Shown one piece after another: positions 8,543-17,225 of a stretch of 64,000 nucleotides of DNA; the first letter of the stretch is position 1, and every line of letters starts with the position of its first letter. Location of the stretch: NCBI RefSeq assembly GCF_011806455.1, contig NZ_JAATOT010000009.1, positions 38,393 to 102,392 of the forward strand. Direction: 5' to 3'. The notes beneath the pieces were generated by a model, which saw only the letters and a list, made by a program, of their open reading frames with translations, had not been told where the DNA came from and did not search any database. The translations under genes and the position numbers were made by a program. The stretch comes from Celeribacter sp. HF31 (GTDB taxonomy: Bacteria > Pseudomonadota > Alphaproteobacteria > Rhodobacterales > Rhodobacteraceae).

Positions 8543-9816
8543 TGCGACATCATCCTTTTCCACATTTTGTAAGCGGCGCGCATGCCCGTCTCGGCAGAGA
8601 TGTGGCCGCGCGGACCATCGGGACCGGGTTCTTCGTCCACGAGACCTCGGTTGACGAGGATCGGTAGGCTGTCGCCGCCCTTGGTGCCGCGCTGAACGCG
8701 TTCCCAAACCTCGGCATCGTCTGGCGAACCGAACCCCATCGGCCCTTGGAAATGTTCGTGAAGACGCATCCGCGCCTGGTTGGCCGCTGCCGGTCCGCCG
8801 TCCATGCCGATGGCGATGTGACGAATGTCTGTCTGTTCGACCGAAACCGGGGTGAGCACGCGGAAGAAGGCCAGCGAGAATGACACGTTGGGGAAGAGGT
8901 TCAGGTTGAACCCTGCCCCGCCGACGGCGCGCACGATCTTCTTGACCTGATCCTCCGGATAGCCTTCGGCGCGGATTTCCTCGGCCAGCTCGGCAAAACG
9001 GTCCGGGATCGGCGCGTCGAGGTTGTCGTCGAGATCTTCGAGCTCGGGGATCATCATCATGATCGAATGGCCGTTGCCCAGATCCTCGACCCAGCCGCGG
9101 CCCTTGTCGAGGAAGTCGAACATCTCCTCCGTGGCACCATCAAGCGTCTGCATGAAGGACTTGTGCACGATCGGGAAGTGGTAGGCGTCGGTGGTGTTCT
9201 CCAACTGCACTTTCCAGTTCATCGGGACGGTGAACTGATGCTCGCCCAGAACCTTGACCGGGAACCCGCCGCCCTGCTTCATGAACAGGTCGATATAGCG
9301 GCAGACCGCTTCACCGAGGAATTCCTCAAGCGGCTCGATGTCCTCTTTAAAGGTGGCAAAGACCATGCCGTTGTAGGATTCCGTACGCAGTTTCAGCAAC
9401 CCGTGCTGCGCCTTGTCGAAATCGTCGCCGTACTGCTCCGGATAGGGCAGCGCGCGCAGCGAGCCGTCGAGACCGTAGCCCCAGCCGTGGTAGGGGCATT
9501 GGAACGACGAGGTCTTGCCCTTTTTCACTTCACAGACGGTGGCGGCGCGGTGGCGGCACCGATTGACCATGCAATGGATCTTGCCTTTGCGGTCGCGCAC
9601 CACGATCACCGGCTCAAGGCCGACATGCGACAGTTTGAACGAGCCCTTGTCGGGGAATTCGCTCTCATGCGCGACCCAGACCCAGGTGTTCTTGAAAATT
9701 TTCTCCATCTCTTCGGCGAAGAGCTCCGGGTCCTCATACATCGAGGTGGCGACCTTCGCGTTCTCGCTGTCATAGAGCGCGTCGAGATCGCTGAACTTTG
9801 GCATATCGAGTGACAT
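8539..9816 (-). CDS. iacC: Aromatic-ring-hydroxylating dioxygenase alpha subunit (IacC-like)
   Basis: A 425-residue Rieske oxygenase catalytic subunit. The Rieske [2Fe-2S] ligands are in CRH and CPYHGWGY (about residues 88-110), and the mononuclear Fe site is in the ENTTDAYHFPIVHKS block (two His) near residue 210, with a distal acidic ligand expected near 350. In iac systems IacCD, reduced by IacF, oxidises the later 2-oxindole-type intermediate on the way to the dihydroxybenzene. Overlap with iacD implies stoichiometric translation. Confidence 0.92.
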   Translation of the reverse strand: MSLDMPKFSDLDALYDSENAKVATSMYEDPELFAEEMEKIFKNTWVWVAHESEFPDKGSFKLSHVGLEPVIVVRDRKGKIHCMVNRCRHRAATVCEVKKGKTSSFQCPYHGWGYGLDGSLRALPYPEQYGDDFDKAQHGLLKLRTESYNGMVFATFKEDIEPLEEFLGEAVCRYIDLFMKQGGGFPVKVLGEHQFTVPMNWKVQLENTTDAYHFPIVHKSFMQTLDGATEEMFDFLDKGRGWVEDLGNGHSIMMMIPELEDLDDNLDAPIPDRFAELAEEIRAEGYPEDQVKKIVRAVGGAGFNLNLFPNVSFSLAFFRVLTPVSVEQTDIRHIAIGMDGGPAAANQARMRLHEHFQGPMGFGSPDDAEVWERVQRGTKGGDSLPILVNRGLVDEEPGPDGPRGHISAETGMRAAYKMWKRMMSQ

Positions 9817-9848
9817 GTCAGCTCCTTTCAGTGGGGTGACCCGTTAGA

Positions 9849-10214
9849 TCACAGTTGCGGGATTTCGAGCGCGCGACCCATGCGCGCCTCGACGGTCATG
9901 TATTTCCACAGACGATCGTTGCCCTCGCCCACCACAATGGTGCGCAAGAGATTGCAAGCGGCCTTCACCGCGTCGCGGTTCGGGAAATCGGCCATGATGT
10001 ACCAAGTGTAGGGAAAGCCCACGGAGGCCCCGACAAAGGTCTGATCGTCATCGAAGGTGCCGACGATTTCGACGCCGTCCATCTGGTCGATGGAGACCAT
10101 CAGTTCCTGCGTGGCTTTCCAGACCGGCCCGATCTGATCGAAGGGCAGGTTGAAAAACGCGGCGTGGTTGTTGAAACACAAAAGGGTCCGGATCGGTGGG
10201 GTGTCGGTCATCAT
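9849..10214 (-). CDS. iacB: Small IacB-like protein of auxin catabolism
   Basis: A 121-residue soluble protein without signal or membrane segment. It has an alpha/beta pattern suggestive of a ferredoxin-like alpha-beta barrel: IRTLLCFNNHAAFF at the N terminus, MDGVEIVGTFDDDQTFVGAS, and YTWYIMADFPNRDAV near residue 70. I assign it by position between iacA and iacC and by size, because iacB in other clusters is a short protein of poorly defined biochemistry. The catalytic residues are not evident. ATG at 10214 or three bases downstream (MM). Confidence 0.68.
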   Translation of the reverse strand: MMTDTPPIRTLLCFNNHAAFFNLPFDQIGPVWKATQELMVSIDQMDGVEIVGTFDDDQTFVGASVGFPYTWYIMADFPNRDAVKAACNLLRTIVVGEGNDRLWKYMTVEARMGRALEIPQL

Positions 10215-10268
10215 TTTGCTCCGCTTTGGGAAAGTCTGTGAAAATCTTTTGGGGTGATGCGTCCGGCC

Positions 10269-11420
10269 TTAGGGGTACCCTGGCATCACCGGCTGATCGA
10301 AGAACGCCGCGCCCGCCGACGTCCATGTGCCCTCGCCCATAAAGGCGTGCTGGGCGACACAGGCCGCGTCGATCATGCAACGACCGAGTGTGTGGCCGGT
10401 CGTCATGACGCCGGAGCCGCCGATGACAAAGGCAATTCGGGCCGCCTCCGCGCCGTCACGCGCGGCCTTGGTGGCCACGAGACGAAGGCGCACTTTCATG
10501 TCATTCGACACGTCGCCCGTGGTTTTAAGTTCGTCCCATGCGGCTTCGATCGTGTCGTAAAAGGCCGCGCGCGCGCCCATCAAAAGGCCCTCGGCCTTGG
10601 CGAATTCGCTTTGCACATAGGGCCGTGCGCCGGGGTTCGGCGCGCCGGTGATCGAGGCACGCTGGCGGGCATCCTCCACGAGGAAATCCAGCGCTTCACG
10701 CGCCGCGCCCAACGCCACCACGGCCAGAACCTGCGCCGCCAGAGCCATCGCCGGGAAACGGAAAATCATGTCGTCCATTTCCGGTTTGCCGCCGCGGATA
10801 AAGGTCCATTCGGGGTCCACCACCACGTCCTCGATCACCGCATCATGCGATCCCGTCGCCGACAGGCCGATGGTGTCCCAGGTCTCGTCCACCCTGACCT
10901 TGTCGCGCGGCATCACGGCCACGCGCGGCAGTGGTGTGTCATCGCCTTCGACCTTGATGCCCGCGCCCACAAGCGAGGCGCCCATGATCCCGGAACACCA
11001 CGGCCAGCGACCTTTGACTTTGAACCCGCCCGCGACCTTCTCGGCCTTTTGCGGCGGGAACATCGCGCCGGCGAAGACCGTGTTCGGGTCCTGACCGTAG
11101 ATCTTGGCATAGGTCTCGGGCGGCAGGGCGGCGAGATAGGTGGCGGAAACACCAAAGGAGGCGACCCATCCCGTGGACGCATCGGCGGCGGAAATATCCT
11201 CGATCAAGCGGCAAAAATCTGCGGGGCTCAATTCGTCCCCGCCAAAGCGCGCCGGAACAAAGGCGCGGTAGGCCCCGATTTTCTGAAGCTTCGCCACCAT
11301 ATCGAGCGGCACATGGCGCAGCGCGGTGAAGTCTGCGCGACGGGCGCGGATTTCATCCAGAATGGTCACATAAGAAGATTCGCCAGCCTGCTCAAAGGCC
11401 AGTTTGGAAAGATAAGTCAT
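10269..11420 (-). CDS. iacA: Indole-3-acetate monooxygenase, acyl-CoA dehydrogenase fold (IacA-like)
   Basis: A 383-residue member of the acyl-CoA dehydrogenase superfamily, of the flavin-dependent monooxygenase (group D) type rather than a true dehydrogenase. Seen are AYRAFVPARFGGDELSP near residue 50, DASTGWVASF near 80, GRWPWCSGI near 140, DTWDTIGLSATGSHD near 190, and a C-terminal helical bundle ending GEGTWTSAGAAFFDQPVMPGYP. It should use reduced flavin from IacG and oxygen to start indole-3-acetate oxidation. Its start overlaps the amidase stop by four bases (ATGA). Position among other iac homologues raises confidence. Confidence 0.9.
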   Translation of the reverse strand: MTYLSKLAFEQAGESSYVTILDEIRARRADFTALRHVPLDMVAKLQKIGAYRAFVPARFGGDELSPADFCRLIEDISAADASTGWVASFGVSATYLAALPPETYAKIYGQDPNTVFAGAMFPPQKAEKVAGGFKVKGRWPWCSGIMGASLVGAGIKVEGDDTPLPRVAVMPRDKVRVDETWDTIGLSATGSHDAVIEDVVVDPEWTFIRGGKPEMDDMIFRFPAMALAAQVLAVVALGAAREALDFLVEDARQRASITGAPNPGARPYVQSEFAKAEGLLMGARAAFYDTIEAAWDELKTTGDVSNDMKVRLRLVATKAARDGAEAARIAFVIGGSGVMTTGHTLGRCMIDAACVAQHAFMGEGTWTSAGAAFFDQPVMPGYP

Positions 11421-12580
11421 TGGGTGCGGTCCTTTGGCTGAAACAGGGAAATGCAGGATGAAATCCAGCTTGCAATGGCACAGAGTTTCGCGTCCTCTCC
11501 CCGGGGTCCGATGATCTGAAGCCCGATGGGCAGGCCAGAGTTGGAGCGCGCAGGCAGGGTGAGCGCGGGGTGGCCCGACAGGTTGAATGGGCGCTGGTAT
11601 CGGGTGAGAGACAGCACGTTTTGCGGGTCTTTCGCCGCGTCGAGCGTGGGAGGGAACGTGGGCAAAGAGGGCGTGATGAGCGCGTCGTAGGTGTCCAGCA
11701 ACGCGTCGACCTCTGCCGTAAAACGATGGCGGATGTCTTGGGCTTTGGCATATTGCGCCTCCGTCACCTTTCGGGCGTTGGAAAGTCGCGCGACAATGTC
11801 CGGCCCAAAAGAGGCGCCAGCGTCAAGCATCGGCCCGAATTCTTGCGCCATTTCATAGGACATCACCACCATGCCCGCATCAAAGGCCGCCTCAAGCGAG
11901 GGCAGGAATTCATAGGGCATGTCGGGATAGGCATCCATCAGCGCGTAGACCAGCGGATCGCCAATCTCCGGGTCCACACCCTCGGATTTGATCCGCCCGA
12001 GTTTGGGCGCATGGATCATGGCCTCGGCTTTGAAGGTCGGATCAATTGCCGCCATGCCTTTGGTCAGCATCTCCATATCGCGGGCCAGAATGCCCGGGCA
12101 ATCGAGCGAGCTGTCTTTCGGGGTCAGACCCTTTCGGCTGATGCGCCCAAAGGTCGGTTTGATCCCGAAGATGCCACAGCAGGTGGCGGGCTGGCGGATC
12201 GAGCCGCCGGTGTCCGTGCCCACAGCGAAATCGCAAAGCCCGGCGGCGACGGCGACGGCCGAGCCCGAAGACGACCCGCCGGGGATGCGATCGGGCCACA
12301 TCGGGTTGATCGGCGTGCCAGTAAAGACGTTCACCCCGGTCATGCCAAAGGCCAGTTCATGCATATTCGCTTTGCCGGTGATCTTGCAGCCCGCGTTCAA
12401 CAACGCATTGACGATCTCCGCGTGTTCTGTGGCCGGGGCCGCATCCGCAAATGCCGCTGAGCCACAGCCGGTCACTGTGCCTGCAATATCAATGCAGTCT
12501 TTGACGACAACGGTCGGCCCGTCTCCCCCGAGGGAAAGCGTTCCGACCAGCGTCGCGGCGCTGGGGGCATGTGCGTTCAT
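11417..12580 (-). CDS. iacH: Amidase-signature hydrolase (IacH-like)
   Basis: A 387-residue amidase-signature enzyme. The Ser-cisSer-Lys triad is visible as the Lys in TVVVKDCIDIAG (near residue 27) and the serines of GGSSSGSA and TDTGGSIRQPA (about residues 100-130). iac clusters contain such an amidase, thought to hydrolyse an amide or lactam bond in a pathway intermediate, although its exact substrate has been uncertain. It is the first gene of the eight-gene minus-strand operon, so the region upstream of 12580 drives the operon. Confidence 0.88.
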   Translation of the reverse strand: MNAHAPSAATLVGTLSLGGDGPTVVVKDCIDIAGTVTGCGSAAFADAAPATEHAEIVNALLNAGCKITGKANMHELAFGMTGVNVFTGTPINPMWPDRIPGGSSSGSAVAVAAGLCDFAVGTDTGGSIRQPATCCGIFGIKPTFGRISRKGLTPKDSSLDCPGILARDMEMLTKGMAAIDPTFKAEAMIHAPKLGRIKSEGVDPEIGDPLVYALMDAYPDMPYEFLPSLEAAFDAGMVVMSYEMAQEFGPMLDAGASFGPDIVARLSNARKVTEAQYAKAQDIRHRFTAEVDALLDTYDALITPSLPTFPPTLDAAKDPQNVLSLTRYQRPFNLSGHPALTLPARSNSGLPIGLQIIGPRGEDAKLCAIASWISSCISLFQPKDRTQ

Positions 12581-12827
12581 GTCTCAACCCTGTGGGTGTT
12601 GTTTATGGCCTTGTGTCCGGCCTCTTACGGTAAACTTCACTTAATAACGGTAATAGTCAAGTGAAAAATCTAATAAAATCTTTACGTCAGCAGCAGGTTC
12701 GCGTAAAAATAGTTTACGGTAATTTTACTGCAACAAATCAAAGCAACCCTGCGTAAAACAGGAATAAATTTTACGCAAAGTTTGTTTTCGACAAGGAGCG
12801 GGACGGCTCCAAACCGAAAGGACGCAC
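12581..12827. promoter_or_regulatory. Divergent iacH/iacI control region with repeated palindromes
   Basis: This 247-bp, unusually AT-rich gap separates the iac operon from iacI. It contains TTACGGTAA at 12625-12633 and 12714-12722 and a one-mismatch copy TAACGGTAA at 12645-12653; the first two centres are 20 bp apart, two helical turns. It also has GCGTAAAA at 12701-12708 and 12751-12758, the latter forming an inverted repeat with TTTTACGC at 12769-12776. Both promoters must lie here. The repeats are good candidates for binding sites of the MarR regulator or a second regulator; which one binds is inference. Confidence 0.7.
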
Positions 12828-13394
12828 ATGTCACAAGATTCCACCATCGCGGCGCTCACACGCCGGATCGAAAACCTCGAAGCCGCCAATGAGGTGCGTA
12901 ACGTGCAGATGCGCTACATGTTTCTCTGCGACACGCCGCTGCCCGAATACGGGGTCAAAGATGATGCCGAACGCATTGATCTGATCATGGAGCTGTTCTC
13001 CGAAGAGGCCGTTTGGGAAGGCGTCGGCGAATATTACGATGGTCAGTTCGGCCGTGCCGAGGGCAAAGCCGCCGTGCGCAAGCACTTCGAAGGCTTCTGG
13101 GGCGGCAAGACCGACCCGGCGCTCATTCTCAATTGCCATTACGTGACATCTGAACAAATTCACGTCTCTGAAGACGGTCTGACCGCCACCGGCCAATGGG
13201 TGCATATGCAGCCCTGGCTGTTCTCCGATGGAAAGGCGCTTTTGCGCTCGTCGCGTCTCTTCAATGCGTTCAAAAAATGCGACGATGGTGTCTGGCGCTA
13301 CACGCGCAACCGCACCGAAAACGTCTTTGTCGCGCCCCTGCCCGCGACCTGGGCCTCGGACTACCCGTCGAAATCCGTGCTGATGAAGCCGTAA
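12828..13394 (+). CDS. iacI: SnoaL/NTF2-like protein IacI
   Basis: A 188-residue SnoaL-like protein. After a short coiled N terminus (RIENLEAANEVRNVQMRYMF) it has the cone-fold pattern IMELFSEEAVWEGVG near residue 55 and KHFEGFWGG near 90, and lacks any cofactor motif. iacI in known clusters encodes this kind of protein, implicated in oxidising a 2-oxindole intermediate without an added cofactor (recalled, not verified). It is transcribed alone, divergently from the operon, and followed by a strong terminator. AAAGGA precedes the ATG at suitable spacing. Confidence 0.8.
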   Translation: MSQDSTIAALTRRIENLEAANEVRNVQMRYMFLCDTPLPEYGVKDDAERIDLIMELFSEEAVWEGVGEYYDGQFGRAEGKAAVRKHFEGFWGGKTDPALILNCHYVTSEQIHVSEDGLTATGQWVHMQPWLFSDGKALLRSSRLFNAFKKCDDGVWRYTRNRTENVFVAPLPATWASDYPSKSVLMKP

Positions 13395-13418
13395 GGCCAC
13401 GCGCGAGACAGACACACG

Positions 13419-13447
13419 AAAAGGGCGCCCGCTGCGGCGCCCTTTTT
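13419..13447. terminator. Rho-independent terminator, probably bidirectional
   Basis: A perfect 11-bp stem AAAAGGGCGCC / GGCGCCCTTTT (13419-13429 and 13436-13446) around loop CGCTGC, with A-rich and T-rich flanks on either side. It lies between the convergent iacI and amidohydrolase genes and can terminate both. Confidence 0.9.
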
Positions 13448-13473
13448 CATGACCGTGACATGCGACCCCGCCC

Positions 13474-14595
13474 TCAGGCGCGGCAATTCGGATGTTTTGC
13501 AAGTGCTGCGAGTTGCGCCGCGATGGCCTCTTGGCTCGGCTGTTGTGCAATCATCAGATCGAGAAAGGGATCCTCGACGCCACTGCGCGCCCCGGCCAGG
13601 TCCTCGACCACCGCGAGGGCACAGAAGGGCACGTAGCTTTCGGCATAACCGCCTTCCTGAATGACGCTGAGCCGCCCGTCACAAAGCGCATCGGCCAGCG
13701 CCATAGTCCCCCGCGTCAGATGGCGGAAGGTGCCCGAATGCGCCAGCATCCGTGCCAGAGGATCGACGCCATTGGCATCCAGCCCGTTGACCACCACGAT
13801 CATCTCCGGCGCGAAATCGCGGATCGCCGGGGCAATGATGTGATCGAAAGCGGCGACATAGGCATCATGGCCACAGCCCGGCCAAAGCGGCACGTTGAGA
13901 TTGGCCCCCTCGCCTGCCCCCGCGCCCGTGGCCGTGACGCCGCTGTTGTCCCCTTCGGGCGGAAAACAGCTTTCCTGATGGATCGAGATCGTCAAGACAT
14001 CCGGGTCGTCATAGAAACAGCTCTGCGTGCCATTGCCGTGATGCACATCCCAATCGAGCACCGCGATGCGTTTGCGTCCAGCTTCCTGAGCGGCGCGCAC
14101 CGCGATGGCGACATTGGCGAAAAGGCAAAACCCCATGGGCGTGTCCGGTAGGCAATGATGCCCGGAGGGGCGCGACACCGCATAGCTGCGACGACGCAGG
14201 CCCGTGGCCACATCCATCACCGCCTGTTTGACGAGGCCCGCAGACTGGCAGGCAATTTCATAACTGCCGCCCAGAAAAGGCGCGGTGGGATGAAGCGCCC
14301 CGCCGCCCGCATCGCTCATCGTCTTGAAGGCATCGAGATAGCTCTGCGGATGGATGCGCAACAGATCCTTGGTCTCAAGCGGCGGCGTAGACAGCACATC
14401 CAACGCTTCACTGAGGCCTGATGCGTCTATCAACCCTTTGAGACGGCGTTTCGGTTCGGGCGAGTCCGCATGGCCCGCCCCGGCGGAGGGCTGGACCCAG
14501 CCGCCGACCGGCTGGACCAGAACGGCGGGCGGCGTGGCGAACCAGAGGGTTTTCTCATGAAAATAAAATGCCAGTCTCTCGGAAATTTGGCTCAT
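13474..14595 (-). CDS. Histone deacetylase-superfamily amidohydrolase
   Basis: A 373-residue zinc-dependent deacetylase of the class II HDAC / acetylpolyamine amidohydrolase superfamily. Zn-site and catalytic signatures: RPSGHHCLPD near residue 140, LDWDVHHGNGTQS near 175 and the distal Asp in NGLDANGVDPLARM near 270. Bacterial members remove acyl groups from polyamines or hydrolyse other amides. It closes an operon with a GMC oxidoreductase and an ABC importer; its start overlaps the LivM-type stop (ATGA). The substrate is probably an imported N-acyl compound, but I cannot identify it. Confidence 0.85.
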   Translation of the reverse strand: MSQISERLAFYFHEKTLWFATPPAVLVQPVGGWVQPSAGAGHADSPEPKRRLKGLIDASGLSEALDVLSTPPLETKDLLRIHPQSYLDAFKTMSDAGGGALHPTAPFLGGSYEIACQSAGLVKQAVMDVATGLRRRSYAVSRPSGHHCLPDTPMGFCLFANVAIAVRAAQEAGRKRIAVLDWDVHHGNGTQSCFYDDPDVLTISIHQESCFPPEGDNSGVTATGAGAGEGANLNVPLWPGCGHDAYVAAFDHIIAPAIRDFAPEMIVVVNGLDANGVDPLARMLAHSGTFRHLTRGTMALADALCDGRLSVIQEGGYAESYVPFCALAVVEDLAGARSGVEDPFLDLMIAQQPSQEAIAAQLAALAKHPNCRA

Positions 14596-15644
14596 GCCTC
14601 CCCCTCATCCGCCTTGAATCGTGCGGGCAGTTTGCGTGCGGTGCGAAACAGCGGCACTGGCCGGTGCGCGTTCATCACCCCCCAAATGCCTTTCGGCGCG
14701 AAGAGCATCATCACGATGGCGATGAGGCCAAAGATCAGCATCGACCAGGCCTCCAGCCCCTCCAGAAGATCACGCAGCACAAAGAACAGGATCGTGCCGA
14801 GGATCGGTCCTTCGATGGTGCCGATGCCGCCGATCACCACGATGAAGATCACATAGGCCGCCCAGTTGATCGAAAAGGCGGCATCGGGGCGGACGTTGAT
14901 CTGGACGATATAGATCAGCGCGCCCGTGGCCCCGGCGATGGCGGCGGCAAAGAGATAGACGATGCGTTTGGTGCGCCGGGTCTCGACCCCCACCGCGCGC
15001 GCGCCATTTTCCGTGTCGCGGATCGCCTGAAGCGCCAGCCCGGTTTTCGAACGCAGAAGAAAGAACACGCCGAAGACCGCGATCAGGGCCAAAGCGAGAC
15101 CGGCGTAATAGCCGAGATCCTCACGCAGATGCCGGTCGAACTGGCCCAGGGAGCGCACGGTCCGCCCGCGCCCGCCGCCGAGCCAGTCGATATTGGCATT
15201 CACCGCCAGCCGCACGGTTTCGGCGATCACCCATGTGGCGACGGCAAAATAGGCGCCCTTGAGCCGGAACAAAAGCCAGCTCGACGGCAGGGCAAGGATC
15301 ATCGCCACGACCGCGGCCAGAGGGATGGTGAGAAACGGGTTGAGGCCCAGGTCTTCGGCAAAGACCACAAGGCTATAGGCGCCGATGCCGACAAAGGCCT
15401 GCTGGCCGATGGACATCATGCCCGCATAGCCCGCCATCAGATTCCAGGCCTGCGCCAGTGCGAGGAAATAGAAGAATTCAAGCGCCGTTCGTTGAAGCGA
15501 TCCGTCGCCCCAAAACGGCAGGCTCACCAGCGCCACAAGCACAGCGCCCAATAGAACCAGAGGCAGCGCCACATGCGCCTCGCGCGCATAGGGCGCTGCG
15601 GTCATCGGCGGACGGGGTTCGATCTCGGATCTGTTTTCGGACAT
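14592..15644 (-). CDS. Branched-chain-type ABC permease (LivM family)
   Basis: About 350 residues with eight or more hydrophobic helices and LivM signatures: FFYLALAQAWNLMAGYAGMMSIGQQAFVGIGAYS near the N terminus, a DTENGARAVGVETRRTK EAA-like loop near residue 210, and GGIGTIEGPILGT near 290. It builds the membrane channel with the next LivH-type permease. Start set at MSENRSEIEPRP (15644), preceded by GAGAAGGG and 4 bp after the LivH stop; the frame is open 43 codons further without coding character. Confidence 0.9.
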   Translation of the reverse strand: MSENRSEIEPRPPMTAAPYAREAHVALPLVLLGAVLVALVSLPFWGDGSLQRTALEFFYFLALAQAWNLMAGYAGMMSIGQQAFVGIGAYSLVVFAEDLGLNPFLTIPLAAVVAMILALPSSWLLFRLKGAYFAVATWVIAETVRLAVNANIDWLGGGRGRTVRSLGQFDRHLREDLGYYAGLALALIAVFGVFFLLRSKTGLALQAIRDTENGARAVGVETRRTKRIVYLFAAAIAGATGALIYIVQINVRPDAAFSINWAAYVIFIVVIGGIGTIEGPILGTILFFVLRDLLEGLEAWSMLIFGLIAIVMMLFAPKGIWGVMNAHRPVPLFRTARKLPARFKADEGEA

Positions 15645-15648
15645 GGGT

Positions 15649-16521
15649 TCAGCCCTTCTCGATGGTCTCGGGGAACAGGCCGGAGGGCCGCACGGCAAGG
15701 ATGCCGAGGGTCGCCAGATGGCCTGCCAATTGGAAATACGTCGGGCTGATGGCGCCGCCGATGGTCTGCGCAAGGCCCAGGATCAACCCGCCCGCAAGCA
15801 CGCCGTAGATCGACCCCATGCCACCGATGATGATCACCTCGAAGGCAAAGATCAGCCGCGCTGGCCCGTCGAAGGGCGAGAAATTCGACCGGATGCCCAT
15901 GATCACGCCAGTGACCGCGATGATGGCAAAGGCCAGCCCCATGGCGAGGCCATAAATCTTGCGCCCGTCGATCCCCATCAGCTCTGCCGTGTTGGGATCG
16001 TCGGAGGTGGCGCGAAACGCCCGGCCCAGAAGCGTGCGGCCCATAAAGGCCTGAAGCGCGAAGATCAGGACCAAAAGCACGCCCAAAGTGAGGATCGGGA
16101 ACAGGCCCAGCGTCAGACCGGGCGCCAGAGTGACACCCATGGTCTCGACCGCACCTTGACGCAGCACCTGACGGTCGGCGGAAAAGCCCAGAAGCAACCC
16201 GTTCTGGATCACGAAAGACAGGCCGAAGGTGATGATCACGGCCGGCATCATGCCGTCCTTGAGCGTGCGATTGAGCACCAGACGCTGAAGCCCGTAGCCG
16301 ATGCAGAACATCACCGGCACCAAGACGACAAGCGACATCAGCGGCGTAAAGCCCAGGATTTGCGTGGTCAGCAAGGACAAATAGGTGGCCAAGACAATGA
16401 CATCGCCATGGGCCAGATTGACCGTGCGCATGATCCCGAAGGTGAGCGACAGGCCCAGCCCGTAAAGCGCGTAAAGCCCGCCGAGGAGAATGCCGTTCAG
16501 GGCGGTGGAAATTGCGATCAT
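15649..16521 (-). CDS. Branched-chain-type ABC permease (LivH family)
   Basis: A 290-residue hydrophobic LivH permease. It begins with ISTALNGILLGGLYALYGLGLSLTFGIMRTVNLAHGD, the family hallmark, and has RATSDDPNTAELMGID in the cytoplasmic coupling loop near residue 190 and GGMGSIYGVLAGG near 245. It pairs with the LivM-type protein. Its start overlaps the LivF stop (ATGA). Confidence 0.92.
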   Translation of the reverse strand: MIAISTALNGILLGGLYALYGLGLSLTFGIMRTVNLAHGDVIVLATYLSLLTTQILGFTPLMSLVVLVPVMFCIGYGLQRLVLNRTLKDGMMPAVIITFGLSFVIQNGLLLGFSADRQVLRQGAVETMGVTLAPGLTLGLFPILTLGVLLVLIFALQAFMGRTLLGRAFRATSDDPNTAELMGIDGRKIYGLAMGLAFAIIAVTGVIMGIRSNFSPFDGPARLIFAFEVIIIGGMGSIYGVLAGGLILGLAQTIGGAISPTYFQLAGHLATLGILAVRPSGLFPETIEKG

Positions 16522-17225
16522 TGGCTGGCTCCGAAATAGGCGTCGATCAGGGCTTGCCGGTCGATCTCGCGGGACACACCGGCCAGCTCGACATGACCTT
16601 CGAGCAGACAGGTGACGTGATCGGAGACGCTGAGCGCCCGGTTCAGGTCCTGTTCGACGAGGAGGACGGTGGTGCCTGCGGCGGAAATATCCGGCAGGCT
16701 GCGATAGATCTGATTGACCACGATGGGCGCGAGGCCGAGGGAGATTTCATCCATCAGGATCAGCCGCGGGTTCGACATGAGCGCGCGCCCGATGGCAACC
16801 ATCTGTTGTTCGCCGCCCGACAGATCGAGCCCCCGGTTCATCCGGCGTTTCACCAGTTCGGGAAACAGCTCATAGACCTTGTCCTTGGTCCAAACGCCCT
16901 TGCGTTTCGGATAGGAGCCGATGATCAGATTGTCCTCGACCGTGAGCGAGGGAAACAGCCTGCGCCCCTCAGGCACCATGGCGATGCCGCGTTGGACGAG
17001 TTGGCTCGCGGGCTGGCCCGCAATGTCTTCTCCGTCAAAGAGGATGCGCCCCTCAGAGGCCGGAAGCGCGCCGCAGATCGCACGCAAAAGCGTTGTCTTG
17101 CCCGCCCCGTTCGCCCCGACAATGGCGAGAGTCTCGCCCTCTTCGGCCGTGAGAGAAATGCCGCGCAAGGCCTGAAACAAGCCGTAGCGAGCAGAGATGT
17201 TTTCGACATCCAGAAGCGCCATCAC
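16518..17225 (-). CDS. ABC transporter ATPase (LivF family)
   Basis: A 235-residue ATP-binding subunit. Walker A GANGAGKTTLL near residue 38, a Q-loop, signature LSGGEQQMVAIGRALMSNP near 135, Walker B LILMDEISLGLAP and switch His in LLVEQD segment context near 190. It energises uptake with the LivG-type ATPase. The start overlaps the LivG stop by four bases. Confidence 0.92.
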   Translation of the reverse strand: MMALLDVENISARYGLFQALRGISLTAEEGETLAIVGANGAGKTTLLRAICGALPASEGRILFDGEDIAGQPASQLVQRGIAMVPEGRRLFPSLTVEDNLIIGSYPKRKGVWTKDKVYELFPELVKRRMNRGLDLSGGEQQMVAIGRALMSNPRLILMDEISLGLAPIVVNQIYRSLPDISAAGTTVLLVEQDLNRALSVSDHVTCLLEGHVELAGVSREIDRQALIDAYFGASQ

